Shown: in pieces, positions 1 through 4,113 of the stretch
Layout of the letters: each line of letters starts with the position of its first letter
Numbering within the stretch: position 1 is the first letter of the stretch
Origin: Actinomycetota bacterium
Lineage (GTDB): Bacteria; Actinomycetota; Thermoleophilia; Solirubrobacterales; Solirubrobacteraceae
Reading direction: 5' to 3'
Length of the DNA: 5,645 nt
Assembly: GCA_009699615.1 (NCBI GenBank)
Contig: WLNV01000114.1
Span: 1-5,645, forward strand
Position numbers and translations under genes: made by a program
Notes under the pieces: model-generated
Told to the model about the DNA's origin: nothing
Seen by the model: only the letters and a program-made list of their open reading frames with translations
Databases searched by the model: none

Positions 1-300
1 ACCGGCGCCGAGGCAAAGAGCGGTGACAGCGTGACCGTTCAGTACGTCGGCGTTCTGTTCGCCAACGGCAAGGAGTTCGATAGCTCGTGGAAGGCAGGCA
101 AGGCGTTTACTTTTGATCTTGGTAGCGGTGGCGTTATCGCTGGCTGGGACCAGGGCGTTGAGGGAATGAAGGTTGGCGGGCGCCGTCGACTGATCATTCC
201 GGCCGACCTGGCCTATGGGGAAGCAGGCTCACCGCCCGCGATTCCCGCCAACGCGGCTCTCGTCTTTGACGTTGACCTTGTGAGCGTCAAGGCCGGCTAA
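1..300 (+). CDS. FKBP-type peptidyl-prolyl cis-trans isomerase (5'-truncated by window edge)
   Basis: This is the C-terminal 99 residues of an FKBP-fold isomerase, which catalyses cis-trans rotation of X-Pro bonds. The reading frame is open to base 1, so the true start lies outside the window. By comparison with FKBP12, most pocket residues are present (numbering from the first visible codon): Y15 in QYVG, F26-D27 in KEFDSS, F36, V45-I46 and W49 in GGVIAGWD, A71-Y72 in LAYGE, I81 and F89 near the end. One full FKBP domain (about 90-100 residues) is nearly complete, ending in a typical LVFDVDLV strand and a TAA. A signal peptide, lipobox or second domain cannot be judged because the N-terminus is missing, so cellular location is unknown. 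The secreted deacetylase starts at the very next base, suggesting co-expression. The family call is firm; the substrate is unknown. Confidence 0.95.
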   Translation, partial: TGAEAKSGDSVTVQYVGVLFANGKEFDSSWKAGKAFTFDLGSGGVIAGWDQGVEGMKVGGRRRLIIPADLAYGEAGSPPAIPANAALVFDVDLVSVKAG

Positions 301-1482
301 GTGCGCGCCCCGGCCGCAGCTGTCACTCTCGCACTCTCGCTGGCCTTTGCGGCCAGTGCCAGCGCGGCGACAACTCAGGGCGGAGAGATGCACACGGTCA
401 AGGCCGACGGTGGCTCGCTTGACGTCGTCGGCGCCTCATTTGGTCAGCGCAGCCGCGAGCTGGAGATCGTCTACCGCTCGGTTGATGCGATAACGCCGAA
501 GCTGCTGGACGAAGCGAAGGGCGGTCAGATCTGCACCGTCTTCGATCAGGCTTCGCTTGCCGCCCGCGCCGTCTGCGTCGTCCGCCGCGATGGGAAGTGG
601 CAGATTCGCTCGCGCGGCGAGCGCGTCGAAGGAAGCGTCAGCCAGCCACGTAACACGGAGTTGCGGCTTCGTTTTGAGCCTGCCGCAGCGAAGCTTCGGG
701 TAGGGCTCGCGGACGTCTACGTAACTGCCACCGCTGCGGGCTGCAGCGACCAGCCAGCCGCTTCCTCCGTGCTGGCGACACCATGCGAGCACCGCGTTCC
801 CCGCGCGGGCACCTATCCGGCTCGCGTTTGGGACGTAAAGATCACCGGCTGTCGGCGTCACGGCGCCGGGCAGGTCAGCAGCGGCCCGTCCGGCAAGCGG
901 ATCGCCCTCACCTACGACGACGGGCCGTCGACCTACACGCCGGCATTTCTGCGAGAGCTGCGCACGCTCGGCGTGCCGGCAACCTTCTTCATGATCGGCC
1001 AGCAGGTAGCTGCCAACGGGTCACTCGTGCGCTCGATGCTGCGTGACGGCAACATGGTCGCCAATCACTCTTGGAACCATGCGAACCTTGGAGGTGGCGG
1101 CGCCGGAGCAAGTGCGCAGCTGCGCGACACAAACGCCGCGATTCGCAATGCCACCGGCTTCACGCCATGCCTCTTCCGCCCGCCGTACGGTTCGACCGGC
1201 GCCGACCTCGTCAGCCGCGCGAACGCGCAAGGGATGACTTCGGTCCTCTGGAGCGTCGATCCGCTCGACTGGCGCGGACCGGGAACCGGTTCGATTGTCA
1301 GCACCGTTCTTGGCCAGATCCGCGGTGGGGGAATTATTCTTTCGCACGATGGCGGCGGCCCTCGCTCGCAGACGCTCGCGGCTATGCCTCAGATCGTGCA
1401 CACGTTGAAACGCCGCGGCTACAAGTTCGTGACGCTGACGGATCTGCTCGGCTACTCCGAGCGAATCAAACTCGTCAGATAA
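301..1482 (+). CDS. Secreted polysaccharide deacetylase (NodB homology domain, CE4 family)
   Basis: A 393-residue exported protein that probably removes acetyl groups from an N- or O-acetylated polysaccharide such as peptidoglycan or chitin-like glycan. Residues 1-22 form a signal peptide (R2, hydrophobic run, ASA near 20-22). Residues 23-195 are a region I do not recognise, with five cysteines (C78, C92, C148, C162, C184). The NodB domain spans about 198-385 with all five CE4 motifs: TYDDGPS 204-210 (D206 base, D207 metal ligand), HSWNH 256-260 (both metal histidines), RPPYG 293-297, DPLDW 320-324 and LSHD 347-350 (H349). The catalytic set is intact, so a metal-dependent active enzyme is expected. 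The GTG start is taken because the signal peptide begins there and an in-frame stop lies immediately upstream; a weak AAGG lies 8 nt before it. The start abuts the FKBP stop, so translational coupling is likely. The exact glycan is not determinable. Confidence 0.95.
   Translation: MRAPAAAVTLALSLAFAASASAATTQGGEMHTVKADGGSLDVVGASFGQRSRELEIVYRSVDAITPKLLDEAKGGQICTVFDQASLAARAVCVVRRDGKWQIRSRGERVEGSVSQPRNTELRLRFEPAAAKLRVGLADVYVTATAAGCSDQPAASSVLATPCEHRVPRAGTYPARVWDVKITGCRRHGAGQVSSGPSGKRIALTYDDGPSTYTPAFLRELRTLGVPATFFMIGQQVAANGSLVRSMLRDGNMVANHSWNHANLGGGGAGASAQLRDTNAAIRNATGFTPCLFRPPYGSTGADLVSRANAQGMTSVLWSVDPLDWRGPGTGSIVSTVLGQIRGGGIILSHDGGGPRSQTLAAMPQIVHTLKRRGYKFVTLTDLLGYSERIKLVR
1446..1462. terminator. 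Possible terminator-like hairpin between convergent genes
   Basis: GCTCGG (1446-1451) and CCGAGC (1457-1462) form a perfect 6-bp stem with a 5-nt CTACT loop. It lies in the last codons of the deacetylase, about 30 nt beyond the minus-strand stop of the 3D-domain gene, so it could end that transcript. There is no T tract on either strand, so an intrinsic terminator is unproven. The 10-nt gap between the two stops holds no better candidate. Confidence 0.25.
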
Positions 1483-1492
1483 GCGCGGGCGC

Positions 1493-2290
1493 TCAGCGCG
1501 TTGCGGCGGCCGATGCTGCGCCGTGCGACTTCAGGTAAGCGGCGATACGGGCCTTCGGCACGACAAAGATCCGCTTGCCGGTCATGTAGTTGCCGGAATC
1601 CGATGAGCGGCTCGGCGGCGGACGGTAGACGTCGATGTGGCGGCCATCGATCGCACCGCCAGTGTCGTCGGCGCGGAACCAGCCATCCTTATTCTTCGAC
1701 TTGTATGCGGGCACGTAGACGAGGCTTCCGCGCGGAATCAAGCTGAGGTCAACGGCCACGCTGCGGTAGTAGCTGAGGTCAAGCGAAGGTCCGGATGCGA
1801 AGCTAATTCCGCTCGGTTTGACGTAGCGCGTGCCGGTACCGGCGTACCAGCCGCCGGTTTCGAGCGGGAATGTGACGCTGCCGCTCTTCGAGCGCCAATA
1901 GCCCTCTCCACGCCAGAACGGAGAAAAAACGCCGCCAACGCCGAAGCTCGCATTCTTGCCGCGCGAAGTGATCCAGCCGCTCGAGCCAAGGTTGTCGATG
2001 TGGTAGCGCTTGCCGTTGGTCCCCACACCGTCGCCCTCCATCGACATACCGCGCGCCGAGTAGAGCCAGTCGACGCGGCTCTTGCGCGAGATGCCAGGAG
2101 TGTTGACGCGCTCGCCCACGAACCACGCCTCAGGGGCCGGGAAGTACTCGGTAATCGTCACGCCGCTGAGCCATGTTTCCTTCTTTAGCGCAGCAGAAGC
2201 TACGCCCGGCAGCAACGCCGTAGCGACGATCGCGGCGAGCGAAACAGCAAGCGTTGCCCGCAGGCAATTTGGGGCGCGAACAGCAGTCAT
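1493..2290 (-). CDS. Secreted 3D-domain protein (MltA-like / double-psi beta-barrel), possible lytic transglycosylase
   Basis: A 265-residue exported protein. Residues 1-34 form a signal peptide (R5, R11, a long Ala/Val/Leu stretch, ASA near 31-33). The C-terminal part, about 175-248, is a 3D domain, named for three conserved aspartates: D181 in AVDLSLIP, D209 in DDTGGAI and D220 in HIDVY are the expected triad, with the usual IPRGSLVYVP strand between. This fold is shared with MltA-type lytic transglycosylases and resuscitation/cell-wall proteins, so peptidoglycan cleavage is the likely role, by family knowledge. Residues 38-170 are rich in Gly, Trp, Tyr and Ser (TEYFP, WFVGE, MEGDG, GGWYAG) and match no domain I can name. 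The ATG at 2288-2290 is preceded by AGAGGA with a short gap. The gene converges on the deacetylase with 10 nt between stops and diverges from the glycoside hydrolase. Activity is inferred, not shown. Confidence 0.88.
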   Translation of the reverse strand: MTAVRAPNCLRATLAVSLAAIVATALLPGVASAALKKETWLSGVTITEYFPAPEAWFVGERVNTPGISRKSRVDWLYSARGMSMEGDGVGTNGKRYHIDNLGSSGWITSRGKNASFGVGGVFSPFWRGEGYWRSKSGSVTFPLETGGWYAGTGTRYVKPSGISFASGPSLDLSYYRSVAVDLSLIPRGSLVYVPAYKSKNKDGWFRADDTGGAIDGRHIDVYRPPPSRSSDSGNYMTGKRIFVVPKARIAAYLKSHGAASAAATR

Positions 2291-2376
2291 CGTCCTCTAA
2301 ACACGGTAGCGAACAGATAGGTGCGCCTGCGACGGTAATCCCTCACAACGCCTAACGCAGCAGATTTGGGCAACTT

Positions 2377-2406
2377 TTGGCTCTCCGAGGTGTCTATATC
2401 TATACA
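2377..2406 (+). promoter_or_regulatory. Candidate sigma-70-type promoter for the glycoside hydrolase gene
   Basis: TTGGCT at 2377-2382 (4 of 6 to TTGACA) and TATACA at 2401-2406 (4 of 6 to TATAAT) are separated by 18 nt. The stretch 2395-2407 is strikingly A/T-rich for this genome, with overlapping TATATC and TATCTA alternatives. It lies 90 nt upstream of the preferred ATG, leaving an untranslated leader that contains the twin palindromes. Inferred from sequence resemblance only. Confidence 0.4.
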
Positions 2407-2428
2407 TGGCGGTCAATCGTTGGGCGCA

Positions 2429-2448
2429 CCGAGCGCTCGGGGCCCCGA
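2429..2448. promoter_or_regulatory. Two overlapping perfect 12-bp palindromes in the leader (candidate operator)
   Basis: Bases 2429-2440 (CCGAGCGCTCGG) and 2437-2448 (TCGGGGCCCCGA) are each perfect inverted repeats without a spacer, sharing TCGG. Their centres lie 8 bp apart. They sit just downstream of the A/T-rich promoter candidate and upstream of the glycoside hydrolase start. Loop-free symmetry fits a dimeric repressor site better than an RNA hairpin. High GC raises the chance of accidental palindromes, so function is uncertain. Confidence 0.35.
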
Positions 2449-2457
2449 AAACGCGGT

Positions 2458-2464
2458 GAGGTGA
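2458..2464 (+). promoter_or_regulatory. Strong Shine-Dalgarno-like sequence bearing on the start of the glycoside hydrolase
   Basis: GAGGTGA at 2458-2464 matches seven consecutive bases of the ideal anti-16S sequence. It is about 8 nt before an in-frame GTG at 2473, but too far from the ATG at 2497. The ATG has only a weak AGG (2485-2487) before it. The motif therefore favours the GTG, which would add eight residues to the signal-peptide n-region. Confidence 0.4.
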
Positions 2465-2496
2465 GTCAGCAGGTGCCAACGGGCAGGTCAACAGCA

Positions 2497-3888
2497 ATGA
2501 AGGCGGTTATATGTTCGGCGGTACTGGCCGCGTCCCTTTACGGGGTTGCATCGGCGGCTGCGTTCACGCCGAGCCAGCAGCTCCGTTCGGCGCCCGCCAA
2601 CCACGTCGGGTTTCATTCGATGCTGTTCCCGACCACGCCATACAGCGCCAAAGAGGAGATGTTCGCTCAGGCGAAAGCGGCTGGCGCGTCATCGATCAGA
2701 GTCGATCTTTCGTTGAGTGCCATCTTCACGCGCGGCGAGTACCGCGGTCATCCCTTCTACCAAACCAACTGGGCTGCCACCGATCAGTACGCCGAGCTGT
2801 CAAACCGCTACGGGGTCCGCGTCCTTGCCGACGTCTATGCGACGCCGTGGTTCATCGCCGACTGCCCGGCGGGAGTCTCGCGCGAGGATGCATACCACTG
2901 CCCTGCGGCGGATCTTGGCCGCTATCAACAGATGGTCGCTGACGTCGCTGCGCGCTACGCCGGAGTGATCAACGATTTTGAAATCATCAACGAACCGGAC
3001 ACGTCACGGGCCTTCTACGGGACTCCGGTGCAGTACGCGCGGATGCTCTCAGCAGCAGCCGACGGCGTCCACGGCGCCAACCCTGCCGGGAGGGTCGCGA
3101 TTGGCGGCGTTGCTCGCATCTCAGACACCGTCTTCACCGATGCGGTGCTGGACTCCGACTCTTCTCTCGCGGCAAAGATTGACATCCCAACAATGCACCT
3201 GAGGACGTCGGCCCGCGGGACCGCCACGCTCGTGAGTGCCTGGCGCGAGTACTACGACGCGCACGGAATCCGCGGCCCGCTCTGGCTGACCGAGTTCGGA
3301 TATCCGGCTGCGACCGCGTTTCAGTACGACACGAAGTTTCAGGGCGGGGAGGAGGCTCAAGCACAGTTCCTCGCCAGCGCAATGCCAGGGATCATCGGCG
3401 CGGGGGCTGACAAGTTCTTCGTAACCCAGAGGGACTGGGGCTCGGGAGCGTTTGCTTCGGAGGGGATCTTGGATGCGCCGGATCCGCTCCCCGACAACCC
3501 GGTCGTTCGGCGCAGGCCAGCCTTCGACGTGATCAAGCGCGCTTCGGCGGGGATCGTCCCGGTAGCCGTGCCAGCGCCGCGAGGAACGACTCGGCTCTCG
3601 TCCCGGCAGAAGAGCACGATCAAGGTCGTGCGGAAGTCGGTCACCTTGATCTTCGCCTGCCCCGCTGTGGGGGCATGTCCTCAGGATCGCCTCCTGTTTC
3701 GCTACCCAAACGGAAATGCGTACAGGGTCATTACCCCGCTGATCGCAGGGGGCGCAACCGCAAGCGTGAAAGTGCCGCTAACGAAGACCGGGCTGCGGCA
3801 GTTCCAGCGGGCCGGCAAGCGAGGGTTGCTGATGCGCCTGATGACGACCAAGGGCGTCGTTCTTAGCAAGATCAGGGTTGTCGGATGA
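2497..3888 (+). CDS. Secreted glycoside hydrolase, clan GH-A type (beta/alpha)8 barrel (GH5/GH39-like)
   Basis: A 463-residue exported protein that probably hydrolyses a beta-glycosidic bond by the retaining mechanism. Residues 1-22 are a signal peptide (K2, hydrophobic core, ASAAA). The barrel covers about 36-350. FEIINEPD (161-168) is the strand-4 Asn-Glu motif, with E166 as predicted acid/base; LWLTEFGYP (262-270) is the strand-7 motif, with E266 as predicted nucleophile. The 100-residue spacing is plausible for the clan. C123 and C135 may form a disulfide. Residues 375-463 form a small beta-rich C-terminal module with a Cys-x5-Cys (C388, C394), role unknown. ATG 2497 is chosen because the signal peptide starts there; GTG 2473 is a real alternative because GAGGTGA precedes it. 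A TTG at 2377 is in frame but overlaps the promoter candidate and would bury the signal peptide. The gene is divergent from the 3D-domain gene. Exact family and substrate cannot be told. Confidence 0.85.
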   Translation: MKAVICSAVLAASLYGVASAAAFTPSQQLRSAPANHVGFHSMLFPTTPYSAKEEMFAQAKAAGASSIRVDLSLSAIFTRGEYRGHPFYQTNWAATDQYAELSNRYGVRVLADVYATPWFIADCPAGVSREDAYHCPAADLGRYQQMVADVAARYAGVINDFEIINEPDTSRAFYGTPVQYARMLSAAADGVHGANPAGRVAIGGVARISDTVFTDAVLDSDSSLAAKIDIPTMHLRTSARGTATLVSAWREYYDAHGIRGPLWLTEFGYPAATAFQYDTKFQGGEEAQAQFLASAMPGIIGAGADKFFVTQRDWGSGAFASEGILDAPDPLPDNPVVRRRPAFDVIKRASAGIVPVAVPAPRGTTRLSSRQKSTIKVVRKSVTLIFACPAVGACPQDRLLFRYPNGNAYRVITPLIAGGATASVKVPLTKTGLRQFQRAGKRGLLMRLMTTKGVVLSKIRVVG

Positions 3889-3899
3889 GCACTTCAGTC

Positions 3900-3919
3900 C
3901 GCGCTCGTTGACGGGCGCG
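3900..3919 (+). terminator. Possible terminator hairpin after the glycoside hydrolase gene
   Basis: CGCGCTCG (3900-3907) and CGGGCGCG (3912-3919) pair as an 8-bp GC-rich stem including one T-G wobble, with a TTGA loop, 11 nt after the stop codon. No T tract follows. A second self-complementary GC block, GCCGCGCGGC, lies at 3927-3936. The position suits transcription termination, but the missing T run leaves this tentative. Confidence 0.4.
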
Positions 3920-3942
3920 CGATCCCGCCGCGCGGCGCAAGC

Positions 3943-3948
3943 TATCCT
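3943..3948 (+). promoter_or_regulatory. Candidate -10 box for the tRNA-Thr gene
   Basis: TATCCT matches the TAnnnT pattern and 4 of 6 positions of TATAAT. It would place transcription start near 3955, a few bases before the mature tRNA 5' end. A perfect-looking TTGACG at 3908-3913 lies 29 nt upstream, too far to be its -35 partner, and no good -35 exists at 16-19 nt. Confidence 0.35.
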
Positions 3949-3958
3949 CCGAGCCTGC

Positions 3959-4031
<73 letters not shown>

Positions 4032-4036
4032 TGCGG

Positions 4037-4062
4037 AGAGACGCCGCTCACGCGGCGTCTCT
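4037..4062 (+). terminator. Strong stem-loop terminator behind the tRNA
   Basis: AGAGACGCCGC (4037-4047) and GCGGCGTCTCT (4052-4062) form a perfect 11-bp stem closed by a TCAC tetraloop, starting six bases after the mature tRNA end. Only a poor T run (GAGTTGT) follows, which is common for terminators in high-GC actinobacteria. It separates the tRNA transcript from the peptidase gene. Confidence 0.75.
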
Positions 4063-4081
4063 GAGTTGTAGCTCGCAACTG

Positions 4082-4104
4082 CCGCACCGTAGAAGCTACT
4101 GCGG
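4082..4104 (+). promoter_or_regulatory. Hairpin immediately upstream of the peptidase start codon
   Basis: CCGCA (4082-4086) pairs with TGCGG (4100-4104) and GTAG (4089-4092) with CTAC (4096-4099), giving nine base pairs with a two-base CC bulge and an AAG loop. It ends nine bases before the ATG at 4114. If transcribed it could affect translation; it might also be a second tRNA terminator. TAGTCT at 4105-4110 fits a TAnnnT -10 box placed for a leaderless start. All of this is inference. Confidence 0.25.
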
Positions 4105-4113
4105 TAGTCTCCC

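Noticed and set aside
436..861. 141-codon minus-strand frame opposite the deacetylase
   Set aside because: No domain or start signals; it overlaps the cysteine-rich region of a well-supported gene.
1071..1538. 155-codon plus-strand frame overlapping the deacetylase in another phase
   Set aside because: Arg/Ala-rich out-of-frame translation of the NodB domain.
1637..2188. 183-codon plus-strand frame opposite the 3D-domain gene
   Set aside because: Ala/Arg-rich product without a domain, lying antisense to a gene with signal peptide and conserved motifs; a GC-driven shadow.
2291..2496. Riboswitch (for example c-di-AMP type) in the leader of the 3D-domain gene
   Set aside because: Wall-enzyme genes in actinobacteria often have one, but I could not find its conserved segments in this short region on either strand.
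3908..3948. TTGACG (3908-3913) plus TATCCT (3943-3948) as one promoter
   Set aside because: The 29-nt spacer is far too long for a sigma-70 promoter; only the -10-like box is kept.
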